Origin: Syntrophaceae bacterium UBA6078
GTDB lineage: Bacteria > Desulfobacterota > Syntrophia > Syntrophales > UBA2210
Direction of reading: 5' to 3'
Length of the DNA stretch: 23,619 nucleotides
Assembly: GCA_002428735.1 (NCBI GenBank)
Contig: DIXO01000043.1
Span: forward strand, 1-23,619
Part shown: in pieces, positions 1 through 7,167 of the stretch
How the letters are laid out: every line of letters begins with the position of its first letter
Numbering within the stretch: the stretch's first letter is position 1
Program-made: the position numbers and the translations under genes
The notes under the pieces: model-generated
The model's database searches: none
The model's input: the letters and a program-made list of their open reading frames with translations, nothing else
Told to the model about the DNA's origin: nothing

Positions 1-28
1 TATCACTTCTGTTCTCATAACCGCGCAT
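1..28 (-). CDS. 5' end of an unidentified gene, cut by the window edge
   Basis: An ATG on the minus strand (complement of 26-28) is preceded by a good ribosome binding site, CAGGAG on the minus strand at 35-40, with 6 nt spacing. Only nine complete codons are visible (MRGYENRSD). The gene lies 96 nt downstream of the wtpC stop on the same strand, so it may belong to the tungstate transporter transcription unit. A tungsten or molybdenum enzyme would suit that context, but nine residues cannot identify a family. Confidence 0.55.
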
Positions 29-124
29 GATTATCTCCTGTTATTCCAAGATATTATGCGCTGCACTCTATCACAAAACGGAGAAATTTACGACACGTTA
101 TTGGAAAAGTTTTTCAACAACCTG

Positions 125-1162
125 CTAGAACGTATGGATAGCCGTCGCCTTGAAAGAGAGGAATATCTCTGACCCCTCTCCCATCTCCAGGTCAAAGAGG
201 GCGCTTTTGGTGATCAGCGATTTGAACGTGACGCCTTCGACGGCGATGCTCACTTCGTAATAGAGCCCCTGATCCGTCACGTCCGTCACCGTGCCCCGGA
301 AGGAGTTCCTCATGCTGGAGTGCAGCTTTTCTCTGCTGAGGACGATATCCTCGGGACGGATCGCAATGTACCCGTGCCCGTTCTCAGGCGATCTTCCCAG
401 TTCGACCTCCAGGCCGTTTATGGCGGCCCTTGTGCCGCGAAAACGGGCCGTGAAAAGATTCTTCATTCCCACAAAATCCGCGACGAACGTGGATTCCGGT
501 TTCTGAAAGATCTCCTTCATCCGTCCCACCTGTTTGATTCGCCCCCCGTCCATGACGGCGGCCCGGTCCGCGAGGGAGAGGGCCTCGGAGAAATCGTGCG
601 TCACCATGAGGAAGGTGACATCGGTATGCTGGTGAAGCTTTTTCAGCCCCTTGCGCAGTTCCTCTCGGAAGCCGGGGTCCAGGGCGGAAAGGGGCTCGTC
701 GAGGAGAAGCACCTGCGGATTCACGATCAGCGCCCGCGCCAGGGCGACGCGCTGATTTTCGCCGCCACTCAGGTTGATGGGAAGCCGATGCAGGAGGTGA
801 GCGAGATCCAGTTCGTCCACCAACCGGTCGAATCGTTTGTCCGCCTCGTCTTTCGGCGTCCTGTGAAAGTGGAGACCGTAGGTGATATTGTCGCGTACCG
901 TCAGGTGGGGGAAGAGGGAGTAATCCTGATAGACGATGGAAATCCCCCTTTTTTCCGGGGGAAGCGAGGTGACATCCCTGCCGCCAACGATAATATGCCC
1001 GGTGTCGACCCGGATCAGCCCCGCGATCGCCTCGAGAAGCACCGTTTTCCCCGCCCCTGTGGGGCCCATGAGAATGAAGAATTCGTTTTTCTCTATCGTG
1101 AGATTGATATCTCTCAGGTCGAATTCGCCCAGGTGGATGTTGACGTTTTCTATCGCAATCAT
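125..1162 (-). CDS. wtpC: Tungstate/molybdate ABC transporter, ATP-binding subunit (WtpC/ModC type)
   Basis: ATPase of the oxyanion importer, 345 aa, working at the inner face of the membrane with WtpB. Visible motifs: Walker A GPTGAGKT, Q-loop region VYQDYSLFPHLTV, signature LSGGENQRVALARAL, Walker B VLLLDEPLSALD and H-loop VTHD. The C-terminal third (from about GYIAIRPEDI) resembles the TOBE/MOP oxyanion-sensing domain of ModC/WtpC proteins. The ATG at 1162 is chosen because it overlaps the wtpB stop as ATGA (1159-1162), which implies translational coupling; a longer reading of the frame to 1234 would run into wtpB. Whether tungstate or molybdate is preferred cannot be read from this subunit; the name rests on the neighbouring WtpA-like binding protein. 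Confidence 0.9.
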   Translation of the reverse strand: MIAIENVNIHLGEFDLRDINLTIEKNEFFILMGPTGAGKTVLLEAIAGLIRVDTGHIIVGGRDVTSLPPEKRGISIVYQDYSLFPHLTVRDNITYGLHFHRTPKDEADKRFDRLVDELDLAHLLHRLPINLSGGENQRVALARALIVNPQVLLLDEPLSALDPGFREELRKGLKKLHQHTDVTFLMVTHDFSEALSLADRAAVMDGGRIKQVGRMKEIFQKPESTFVADFVGMKNLFTARFRGTRAAINGLEVELGRSPENGHGYIAIRPEDIVLSREKLHSSMRNSFRGTVTDVTDQGLYYEVSIAVEGVTFKSLITKSALFDLEMGEGSEIFLSFKATAIHTF

Positions 1163-1944
1163 GTTTTTTCCGCATTTCTGAGGGTGAGAATTCGCAGGAT
1201 CAGAAAGAGGGCGAGGCAGATGGAGACGAGCCACACCGCTACCGGTTGGGAATACTTGAGGCCATAAGCCTCAAAGCGCTCGTACAAGAGGACGGGCGCG
1301 ATCATGGGATGATAGGCGACGATAACGACAGCCCCGAACTCACTGATGGCACGGGCGCTGCACATGATGATGCCGATGAGCATACTGCGCCAGGCGAGGG
1401 GGAAAGTGATCCGCGCGAAGGTGCTGAACATGGATGCCCCGAGGCTGCGGGATACGTTTTCGAGCCGGGGGGAAATGTTTTCGAATCCGTTCTTGACCGC
1501 GTTGACGTAGAAGGGAAGTCCCACAAAGGTGAGGACCACGACGATTCCCGTCACGCTCCCCATGATCCTGATGCCAAGCTCGTTGAAGATCTGCCCCAGC
1601 CAGTGCCCCTTCCCCGCGACGCTGAGGATCGCGATGCCCACCACGGGATGGGGGATAACGATGGGAAGATCGATGATGCTCTCTATAAACTGCTTCCCCC
1701 TGAAGCTGCTTCTCGCGAGCAGGTAGGCAAGGGGGGTGCCGAAAACAAAGGCGATAAGCGCGGCCAATCCGGCCGTGTAGATACTCAGCCAGATCGACCG
1801 CACTACATCTTTGTCCTGTATGGTTTCCTTAAGCATGGAAAGAGAAGGAGCCGTCAGCATCTGGATCAGAGGCAGGAGGATGAAGGCCATGATAACCAGT
1901 CCACATGACACGGTGATCCAGAAAAAAGGTTCCTTCTTTTTCAT
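1159..1944 (-). CDS. wtpB: Tungstate/molybdate ABC transporter permease (WtpB/ModB type)
   Basis: Inner-membrane permease of 261 aa, the usual size for the family. It has an N-terminal hydrophobic helix (WITVSCGLVIMAFILLPLIQ), several further membrane segments, and the cytoplasmic EAA-type loop region ENVSRSLGASMFSTFARITF that contacts the ATPase. The start ATG at 1944 has an AGAAGG site about 5 nt upstream on the minus strand. It begins 15 nt after the wtpA stop and its stop overlaps the wtpC start by 4 nt, so the three genes form an operon. Confidence 0.9.
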   Translation of the reverse strand: MKKKEPFFWITVSCGLVIMAFILLPLIQMLTAPSLSMLKETIQDKDVVRSIWLSIYTAGLAALIAFVFGTPLAYLLARSSFRGKQFIESIIDLPIVIPHPVVGIAILSVAGKGHWLGQIFNELGIRIMGSVTGIVVVLTFVGLPFYVNAVKNGFENISPRLENVSRSLGASMFSTFARITFPLAWRSMLIGIIMCSARAISEFGAVVIVAYHPMIAPVLLYERFEAYGLKYSQPVAVWLVSICLALFLILRILTLRNAEKT

Positions 1945-1959
1945 TGTGCCTTCTGCTTT

Positions 1960-2943
1960 CTAATCCTTCACAACGATCAGTTTCTGAAGCTCGGAGGGGA
2001 CCTTCGCCTTCATATCCTCAGTCGGGACCCGGCAGGGGATGAAGGGAGGCTGCCCCTGGTCTTTCAGGATGTTAAGCCCGCCCTGCGGGTCGAGCATATA
2101 CTTCAGGAAAGCAATGGCCGCTTTCCGATTCGGGGCATCCTTGATTATCGTGATTCCGTAGGTTACTGAACCGCCCTTCATATCCATGAACGTCCCCGGC
2201 TGCTTCCCCGTGACCTTTACCACGGCCTTCGCGTAGAAGTCATCATATTTGTAATTTCCGAGGTTGATCTCATCCGGGAGGACTATGTATTTGAGCCCGT
2301 GCTGAACGGCGACGGAGAGATATTCCCAGGCATAATCCATATTGCCGGTCTGAAGGAGTGAGACGAGTTCCACCGATTTGGGCCTCACGTTCTCAATGGG
2401 ACGGTTTGCCAGCATCTTGCCGTACAGCCCGGGGATCTTGTAATATTGTTCGGCGAGCTGCAGGACCATCAGCGACCGGTATCCGCAGGGATCAACATTC
2501 GGCTCGGAATGACCCCAGACGACTCCTTTCCTCTGGAGGATATCGTACCAGTTGTTCGCGTTCACCTCGCCGGCATATTTGCTCTTGTCCGTGTAGCAGA
2601 GGACGAGCTGATTCGTCGCGAAACGGATATTCACATCGGCATATCCGGGAATCAGCAGTTTGTCGATCACCGTATAATCCGCCGACGCCATGATGTCGCA
2701 CGGCTTCTTCAATTCCGATACCTTCCGGGCGGCGGCCTGGCTCCCGCTTGCCTCGCGCTGGAGATCGACCTTCGGGTATTTCACCTCGAAGACCTTTTCC
2801 ATGGCGGCGAAGGGGACGGAAAGACTCCCGGCATGGAACATGACAAGCTTCCCGGCCGGTTCCGCCAGGGCCGGGGAGGCGGGGAGCAGGATCATGACCG
2901 CACAGAACAACGAAACAGCGCATCTACAGGTAATTCTTTTCAT
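1960..2943 (-). CDS. wtpA: Tungstate/molybdate ABC transporter substrate-binding protein (WtpA type)
   Basis: Periplasmic oxyanion-binding protein of 327 aa. The first ~28 residues (basic MKRITCRC, then a hydrophobic core ending in ASPALAEP) are a Sec signal peptide. The mature part starts with LVMFHAGSLSVPF, and later GSQAAARKVSELKKPCDIMASADY and DPCGYRSLM match the ligand-binding segments of the WtpA/ModA family; the overall style is closer to archaeal-type WtpA than to E. coli ModA. First gene of wtpABC, with a strong GAGGAG-type ribosome site. It is divergent from paaK, and a promoter-like sequence with a dyad lies upstream (2992-3019). WtpA proteins bind both tungstate and molybdate, so specificity is not settled here. 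Confidence 0.9.
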   Translation of the reverse strand: MKRITCRCAVSLFCAVMILLPASPALAEPAGKLVMFHAGSLSVPFAAMEKVFEVKYPKVDLQREASGSQAAARKVSELKKPCDIMASADYTVIDKLLIPGYADVNIRFATNQLVLCYTDKSKYAGEVNANNWYDILQRKGVVWGHSEPNVDPCGYRSLMVLQLAEQYYKIPGLYGKMLANRPIENVRPKSVELVSLLQTGNMDYAWEYLSVAVQHGLKYIVLPDEINLGNYKYDDFYAKAVVKVTGKQPGTFMDMKGGSVTYGITIIKDAPNRKAAIAFLKYMLDPQGGLNILKDQGQPPFIPCRVPTEDMKAKVPSELQKLIVVKD

Positions 2944-2991
2944 TTTTTTCTCTCCTCTGTTTATCTGAATATCTATGCCACCACATCTGTC

Positions 2992-3019
2992 TTTTTACAC
3001 ATAACATATTGTATGTCAA
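2992..3019 (-). promoter_or_regulatory. Candidate wtpA promoter overlapping an imperfect dyad
   Basis: On the minus strand TTGACA (3014-3019) is followed after 16 nt by TAAAAA (2992-2997), about 50 nt upstream of the wtpA ATG. The -35 box overlaps an imperfect palindrome at 2999-3016 (ACATA..TATGT arms, 14 of 18 positions symmetric), which could be an operator for a metal-oxyanion repressor. It does not match the classical ModE site as I know it. Confidence 0.4.
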
Positions 3020-3059
3020 GATTACAAATGATAGAGAGTGGTTTTTATCCCATTTACTG

Positions 3060-3088
3060 TTGATTTCTCGCGCCTATTGCATTAGCAT
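3060..3088 (+). promoter_or_regulatory. Candidate promoter of the paaK leader
   Basis: TTGATT (3060-3065), a 17-nt spacer and TAGCAT (3083-3088) give 4 of 6 consensus matches in each box at ideal spacing. Predicted transcription starts near 3095, about 20 nt before the leader-peptide ATG. The candidate promoter before the iorA leader has the same geometry. Confidence 0.45.
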
Positions 3089-3115
3089 GCCGAGAAACCC
3101 GGGACGGACAGGGCA

Positions 3116-3193
3116 ATGGCAAAAATCGTCCGATACGACCCATACTGGTGGCGGTTGAAAAGCAGTAAGGGATATTGTCCACCCGCAGTCTGA
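3116..3193 (+). CDS. Trp/Tyr-rich leader peptide upstream of paaK
   Basis: A 25-codon ORF (ATG 3116, TGA 3191-3193) encodes a peptide with Tyr10-Trp11-Trp12-Arg13 and further Tyr residues at 7 and 20; the tandem Trp codons lie at 3146-3151. It is not an open-frame extension of paaK. Like the iorA leader at 4647-4724 it is exactly 25 codons long, has its tandem Trp codons starting at position 11 followed by Arg, and is followed by a GGCCGTG/CACGGC hairpin. This is the layout of a ribosome-mediated attenuator sensing charged tRNA-Trp. The ribosome site is mediocre (GGACAGGG just upstream). Weaker than the iorA copy when judged alone; support comes mostly from the parallel. Confidence 0.7.
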   Translation: MAKIVRYDPYWWRLKSSKGYCPPAV

Positions 3194-3246
3194 TGCAGAA
3201 GAAAGCCGGAGACCGAAGGCCGTGGCAGACACTGTTCACGGCTTTC
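3176..3246 (+). promoter_or_regulatory. Putative Trp attenuator hairpins upstream of paaK
   Basis: A terminator-like stem pairs 3215-3224 with 3237-3246 (10 bp including one G-U) and is followed by a T-poor tail. The competing stem could pair TGTC-CAC at 3176-3182 with GTG...GACA at 3222-3231, with a 3-nt bulge. A third option pairs GGTGG inside the Trp codons (3147-3151) with CCACC (3179-3183). Together these give the 1:2, 2:3 and 3:4 alternatives of an attenuator. The weak U-tract suggests partial termination, or pausing, or erosion. Confidence 0.5.
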
Positions 3247-3281
3247 TTGTGCCGGATCGTGACACTGATGAGGGACACACT

Positions 3282-4580
3282 ATGAAGCAGACATTCATGC
3301 CGAAGATTAAAACAGAAGAAGAACTCAAGGCGCTCCAGCTTGAGGGGCTCAAGTGGACCGTGGCGCACGCGTACCGGGGTTCGGATTTCTACCGTCAGCG
3401 CCTCGATAAGGCGGGTGTGAAGCCGGAGGATATCCGGAGCCTCGATGACCTGACACATCTCCCCTTTGTGGCGGCCCAGGACCTCCAGGAACAGTATCCC
3501 TGGCCCCTCCGATCGGTCCCCTTCGATCGGATCGTCCGCCTTCACGCCTCGTCGGGGACGACGGGGAAGCGGAAGGTCCTGATCTACACGGCGAAGGACA
3601 TCGACGACTGGGCGAACATGTTCGCCCGCTGCTACGAGATCGCGGGTCTGACGCGGGAGGACCGGGTGCAGATCTGCGTCGGGTACGGAGTCTGGACGGC
3701 CGGTGTGGGATTTCAGCTCGGCTGTGAGCGGTTCGGCGCTCTGGCCATCCCCGCCGGACCGGGAAATATGGAGATGCAGATGCAGTTCCTGGAGGATTTC
3801 CAGCCCACCGTGATCTGCTCCACGGCGTCCATGGGTCTCCTCATGGCCGAGGAGGTCCAGAAGAGAGGATTGCGGGACAAAATCAACGTCAAAAAGGTGA
3901 TATTCGGGGCGGAGCGTTCGAACGACGCGATGCGGGAGACCATCAAGGACCTGCTGGGAGCCGAGCAGACCTTCGACATCCCGGGGTTGACGGAGCTGTA
4001 CGGTCCGGGGACGGGCCTGGACTGCGAGCACCATACCGGGATTCACTACTGGGCCGATTACTACATCATGGAGCTCCTCGATCCCGACACGCTCGAACCG
4101 GTCCCCGAGGGCGAAGTGGGGGAGATGGTCTACACGACCCTCCGCAAGGAGGGGGCTCCTCTGATCCGATACCGCTCGCGCGATCTGACGAGGAGCATCC
4201 CGGGGACCTGCCCCTGCGGATCGATCCTCCCGCGGCACGACCGACTGCTGGGGCGGTCGGACGATATGTTCATCATCCGGGGCGTCAACATCTATCCCGG
4301 CCATATCGACGAGATCCTTTCGGGACAGGAGGGGATCGGTACCGAATACCAGATCCACCTCGACCGGCGGGACGACGGGAAGGACTACATGACCGTCCGG
4401 GTCGAGCGGGCCGAGGGGGGCAGCGCCGATCATGACGGAAAGATCGCGAAACGGATCGAGAGCGCCGTCAAGAAGGGGATCATGGTGAGCGGCACGGTCG
4501 AGATCGTCGATTACCACTCACTTCCCCGCACGGAGAGGAAATCGAAGCGCCTCTTCGACCACCGCGATGAGAAAGTGTGA
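3282..4580 (+). CDS. paaK: Aryl-acetate CoA ligase (phenylacetate-CoA ligase family)
   Basis: ATP-dependent ligase of the ANL superfamily, 432 aa, normal for PaaK. It makes an acyl-adenylate and then the CoA thioester of an aryl acid such as phenylacetate or indoleacetate. Visible: phosphate-binding loop HASSGTTGKRK, LTELYGPGTG, LIRYRSRDL, hinge region GRSDDMFIIRGVNIYPGHIDE, and the C-terminal LPRTERKSKR segment with the catalytic-lysine region. ATG 3282 is preferred because GAGGG lies upstream; a GTG at 3222 in the same frame would start inside the attenuator hairpin. The gene follows a Trp-rich leader peptide and precedes iorAB, whose product interconverts aryl-acetyl-CoA and arylpyruvate. 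The exact aryl substrate is not determinable; the symbol denotes the family. Confidence 0.85.
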   Translation: MKQTFMPKIKTEEELKALQLEGLKWTVAHAYRGSDFYRQRLDKAGVKPEDIRSLDDLTHLPFVAAQDLQEQYPWPLRSVPFDRIVRLHASSGTTGKRKVLIYTAKDIDDWANMFARCYEIAGLTREDRVQICVGYGVWTAGVGFQLGCERFGALAIPAGPGNMEMQMQFLEDFQPTVICSTASMGLLMAEEVQKRGLRDKINVKKVIFGAERSNDAMRETIKDLLGAEQTFDIPGLTELYGPGTGLDCEHHTGIHYWADYYIMELLDPDTLEPVPEGEVGEMVYTTLRKEGAPLIRYRSRDLTRSIPGTCPCGSILPRHDRLLGRSDDMFIIRGVNIYPGHIDEILSGQEGIGTEYQIHLDRRDDGKDYMTVRVERAEGGSADHDGKIAKRIESAVKKGIMVSGTVEIVDYHSLPRTERKSKRLFDHRDEKV

Positions 4581-4587
4581 AAAAAGC

Positions 4588-4616
4588 TTGCCTTATCGAT
4601 GAAATTGCTTTATGAG
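4588..4616 (+). promoter_or_regulatory. Candidate promoter of the iorA leader
   Basis: TTGCCT (4588-4593), a 17-nt spacer and TATGAG (4611-4616) lie just after the paaK stop, with an A-rich run upstream. The predicted start near 4623 is about 24 nt before the leader-peptide ATG, a spacing typical of amino-acid attenuators. Read-through from paaK is also possible. Confidence 0.45.
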
Positions 4617-4646
4617 GACTCTTACACGTTGCCGAAGGTATGAACG

Positions 4647-4724
4647 ATGAAGCGAGCGCACAGACTTTCAACAAACTGGTGGTGGTGGCGCGAAATACCA
4701 GGGAGAGGTCTGTTCACCGCGTAG
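4647..4724 (+). CDS. Trp leader peptide with four tandem Trp codons, upstream of iorAB
   Basis: A 25-codon ORF (ATG 4647, TAG 4722-4724) has residues 10-15 reading N-W-W-W-W-R; the four TGG codons are at 4677-4688. GAAGG at 4634-4638 is a ribosome site at 8 nt spacing. Four consecutive Trp codons in so short an ORF, followed directly by a perfect intrinsic terminator and a competing stem, are diagnostic of a trpL-type attenuation leader. Its job is to be translated as a sensor: stalling for lack of charged tRNA-Trp should allow transcription into iorA-iorB-dctPQM. It is too short for standard gene callers, so it would usually be missed. Confidence 0.88.
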   Translation: MKRAHRLSTNWWWWREIPGRGLFTA

Positions 4725-4763
4725 GATCAGGAGAGTATGAAGTTGAGAGGCCGTGAACGGACC
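4707..4763 (+). promoter_or_regulatory. Antiterminator stem (2:3) of the iorAB Trp attenuator
   Basis: GGTCTGTTCAC (4707-4717), the last part of the leader ORF, pairs over 11 bp with GTGAACGGACC (4753-4763), with one U-G pair. The 3' arm includes six bases of the terminator's 5' arm, so the two structures exclude each other. A ribosome stalled on the Trp codons (to 4688) leaves 4707-4717 free; a ribosome at the stop codon (4722) covers it. A 1:2 alternative pairs CTGGT 4676-4680 with ACCAG 4697-4701. Confidence 0.82.
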
Positions 4764-4781
4764 ATGTTCACGGCCTTTTTT
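4748..4781 (+). terminator. Intrinsic terminator (3:4) of the iorAB Trp attenuator
   Basis: A perfect 11-bp stem pairs AGGCCGTGAAC (4748-4758) with GTTCACGGCCT (4766-4776), with a 7-nt loop and a run of six T (4776-4781). It lies 24 nt after the leader stop codon and 38 nt before the iorA ATG. Its position after a Trp-rich leader and its overlap with the antiterminator mark it as conditional, though it may also end paaK transcripts. Confidence 0.88.
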
Positions 4782-4819
4782 GTGGGTTTACATGGAAGCG
4801 GCATGGGATGGAATGAGCG

Positions 4820-6649
4820 ATGGAAAAGAAGATCCTGATGGGGAATGAGGCGATCGGGCGGGGTCTGGTGGAGGCCGGGTGCACCCTTATCTCCTCATAC
4901 CCGGGGACGCCCGCCTCGGAAATCCTGGAGTCAGCCGTCACCTTTGCCGGAGAGGCCGAAGACACGGTGCGCACCGAGTGGTCGATCAACGAGAAGGTGG
5001 CCTATGAGATTGCCCTGGGGCACAGCTACACGGGGAAACGCTCCGCCGTCGCCATGAAACAGGTGGGATTGAACGTGGCCTCCGATCCCTTCACACGGTC
5101 CGCCTATCTGGGTGTAACGGGAGGGCTGGTGGTGGTGGTCGCTGATGATCCCGGCCCCCACAGTTCCCAGACCGAACAGGACAGCCGGGCCTTTGCACAG
5201 TTTGCCCGCATCCCCGTTTTTGACCCCTCAAACCCCGCCGAGGCGAAGGAGATGGTGAAACGCGCCTTCGAGCTTTCCGAACGGTATGAGATCCCTGTCA
5301 TGCTTCGGCCGACGACCCGGGTCTGCCACGCCCGGCAGGGGGTCACGCTGGAAAGCGTTCACAATTTAGGCCGTACTGCCCGCTTCAAGAAGGACTCGTC
5401 GCGCTGGGTTGCCACGCCCCAGTTTCTGACCGGTCTTCACCGCGGCCTCAACGACAAGATCGACGAGATAGCCCGCCTCCCGGAGATGTATCCTTCTCGC
5501 ATCTCGGGAAGCGGTTCGGCAGCGCGGTGCATTGTCTCGTCGGGGGTTGCCTGCGCCAATGTGTACGAAATCCTGGAGGATCTGGGGCTTCTGGAAGAGG
5601 TGGATCTCTTCAAGGTCGATCTTCCCTATCCCCTGAACGTGGACTTTATTGAGGCGATCAATGCCGGGTACGACCACATCCTTGTCGTGGAGGAAACCTA
5701 CCCCGTGATCGAGACGCAGCTCATGAACTGCGCGGCCAGGGGGCGAATCTCGAAGGATGTACCCGATTACGGCGAGCTCACACCGGAGGTGATCGAGAAG
5801 GTTCTGAAGACGTTTTTGAATGTGGCCGGCGGGACGGAAGAGGATGTGAAGGAGGTGAAAGGCGTCAGGCCGAGCCTCTGTCCCGGGTGCCCCCACCGGG
5901 CCGCCTTCTACGCCATCAGCACCACCTTTCCGAAGGGAATCTTCCCCAGCGATATCGGATGCTACACACTGGGCATGAATTTCGGCGGCGTCGACACCTG
6001 CCACTGCATGGGGGCCTGTATCAGCCAGGGAGCTGGACTGTACCACGCTTACGCGGCCGACGGTTCCGACTACCCGACAATTGTCGTGACCATCGGCGAT
6101 TCCACCTTCTTTCACGCGGGGATTCCGGGGCTCATCAACGCCGTCTTTACCGGGGCGCGGTTTATTCTCGTCATCCTCGACAACGCCACCACCGCCATGA
6201 CGGGGAATCAGCCCACGCCGCAGGTGGGAGTGATGGCGGACGGGACGCCGGGGAATGCCGTGTACATCCCCGATCTCGTCAGGGCGAGCGGGGTGAGATT
6301 CCTGGAAGAGCGCGATCCCTATGATATTGATACCTTCACCTCCTGCCTCAGGGAAGCGGACCGGTTCTGCCGCAGCGATGAGGGAGGGGTGGCGGTCATC
6401 ATCTCGAAACATCCCTGCATCATGGACCGGAAGGCGCTGGAGGGCCAGAAGCGCTATCGGGTGGAGGTGACCGACGAATGCACGGGATGCAGGATCTGTA
6501 TCAAGCGCTTCGAGTGCCCGTCCCTTATCTTTGATGAAGAGGCGGGAAAGGTCTTTGTGGATCAGAACAGCTGTATCGGGTGCGGTGTCTGTGAGGCGGT
6601 CTGCCCCGTCGGGGCGATCGTTGTCCAGGAAACGGGAGGTGGGGCTTGA
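4820..6649 (+). CDS. iorA: Indolepyruvate:ferredoxin oxidoreductase, alpha subunit
   Basis: Large TPP- and Fe-S-containing subunit, 609 aa, of the cytoplasmic enzyme that interconverts arylpyruvate + CoA + oxidised ferredoxin with aryl-acetyl-CoA + CO2 + reduced ferredoxin. N-terminal pyrimidine-binding region NEAIGRGLVEAGCTLISSYPGTPASE; TPP-binding core GDSTFFHAGIPGLINAV with downstream LDNATTAMTGNQPTP; CPGCPHRAAFYA and DIGCYTLGMNFGG as in other IorA proteins. The C-terminal di-cluster ferredoxin domain has Cys at about 554, 557, 560, 566 and 585, 588, 591, 595. ATG 4820 follows GGAATGAG. First structural gene after the Trp attenuator, and its stop overlaps iorB. The attenuator suggests use in the reductive, amino-acid-making direction. 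Confidence 0.95.
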   Translation: MEKKILMGNEAIGRGLVEAGCTLISSYPGTPASEILESAVTFAGEAEDTVRTEWSINEKVAYEIALGHSYTGKRSAVAMKQVGLNVASDPFTRSAYLGVTGGLVVVVADDPGPHSSQTEQDSRAFAQFARIPVFDPSNPAEAKEMVKRAFELSERYEIPVMLRPTTRVCHARQGVTLESVHNLGRTARFKKDSSRWVATPQFLTGLHRGLNDKIDEIARLPEMYPSRISGSGSAARCIVSSGVACANVYEILEDLGLLEEVDLFKVDLPYPLNVDFIEAINAGYDHILVVEETYPVIETQLMNCAARGRISKDVPDYGELTPEVIEKVLKTFLNVAGGTEEDVKEVKGVRPSLCPGCPHRAAFYAISTTFPKGIFPSDIGCYTLGMNFGGVDTCHCMGACISQGAGLYHAYAADGSDYPTIVVTIGDSTFFHAGIPGLINAVFTGARFILVILDNATTAMTGNQPTPQVGVMADGTPGNAVYIPDLVRASGVRFLEERDPYDIDTFTSCLREADRFCRSDEGGVAVIISKHPCIMDRKALEGQKRYRVEVTDECTGCRICIKRFECPSLIFDEEAGKVFVDQNSCIGCGVCEAVCPVGAIVVQETGGGA

Positions 6650-7152
6650 AACAGCAGATTGTGGTCAGCGGACGGGGAGGACAGGGGGTCCTCTTCGTAA
6701 CACGCCTCCTCGCGGAGGCGGGACTGGAGGTCGGAGCGGACGTCCTGACATCCGAAACGCACGGGATGGCCATGCGCGGAGGGACCGTTATCTCACACAT
6801 CAAGATCGGTAATTTCAGGAGTCCTCTCATCCGGAAAGGACGGGCGGATACCGGCCTGTTCCTCACGGATGCCAATATCCCCATCCATGGCGCCTATGTC
6901 AGGGCCGGAGGCATGCGCATCGTCAATAGCGGCGGTCAGGGGGAATATGCGGGGATCGACGCGACAGCCTGCGCGAAAGAACTCGGTTCCCTCCTCGCGA
7001 CGAATCTCGTCCTTCTGGGCTTCGCTGTCCGGCAGGGCGCGCTCTTCTGCGATGAGACGGTGATGTGCAGGGTCATCAAACAGGCGTCCCGCCCCTCGCA
7101 GGTTGAACTTAATTTGCGGGGGTTCGAAAAGGGGCTGGCAGTAACAACATAA
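6646..7152 (+). CDS. iorB: Indolepyruvate:ferredoxin oxidoreductase, beta subunit
   Basis: Small subunit of 168 aa, similar to the gamma-type subunit of pyruvate:ferredoxin oxidoreductases. The N-terminal IVVSGRGGQGVLFVTRLLAE and the following SETHGMAMRGGTVISHIKIG are the family hallmarks. The start is TTG 6646, overlapping the iorA stop (TTGA), with a strong GGGAGGTGGGG ribosome site; there is no nearby ATG in frame that would keep the conserved N-terminus. The coupled start indicates a fixed ratio with IorA. It is followed after 15 nt by dctP. Confidence 0.92.
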   Translation: MKQQIVVSGRGGQGVLFVTRLLAEAGLEVGADVLTSETHGMAMRGGTVISHIKIGNFRSPLIRKGRADTGLFLTDANIPIHGAYVRAGGMRIVNSGGQGEYAGIDATACAKELGSLLATNLVLLGFAVRQGALFCDETVMCRVIKQASRPSQVELNLRGFEKGLAVTT

Positions 7153-7167
7153 AAAAGGAGCGATGAT

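Noticed and set aside
320..1267. 315-codon open frame on the plus strand opposite wtpC
   Set aside because: Antisense shadow of the wtpC ATPase, whose motifs are complete.
3222..3281. GTG at 3222 as an upstream start of paaK
   Set aside because: It would start inside the attenuator hairpin, lacks a ribosome site and adds residues not typical of the family; ATG 3282 has a site.
3054..4517. 487-codon open frame on the minus strand opposite paaK
   Set aside because: Low-complexity, Arg/Asp/His-rich translation with no recognisable domain; it is the antisense of a clear PaaK-family gene in GC-rich DNA.
4599..4643. 14-codon ORF (two Tyr codons) just after paaK as another leader peptide
   Set aside because: No ribosome site, and it starts upstream of the predicted transcription start of the iorA leader.
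4581..4819. T-box riboswitch before iorA
   Set aside because: A GGTGG...CGCG stretch recalls the T-box antiterminator motif, but the order of elements does not fit; the stretch is the tandem Trp codons of the leader peptide.
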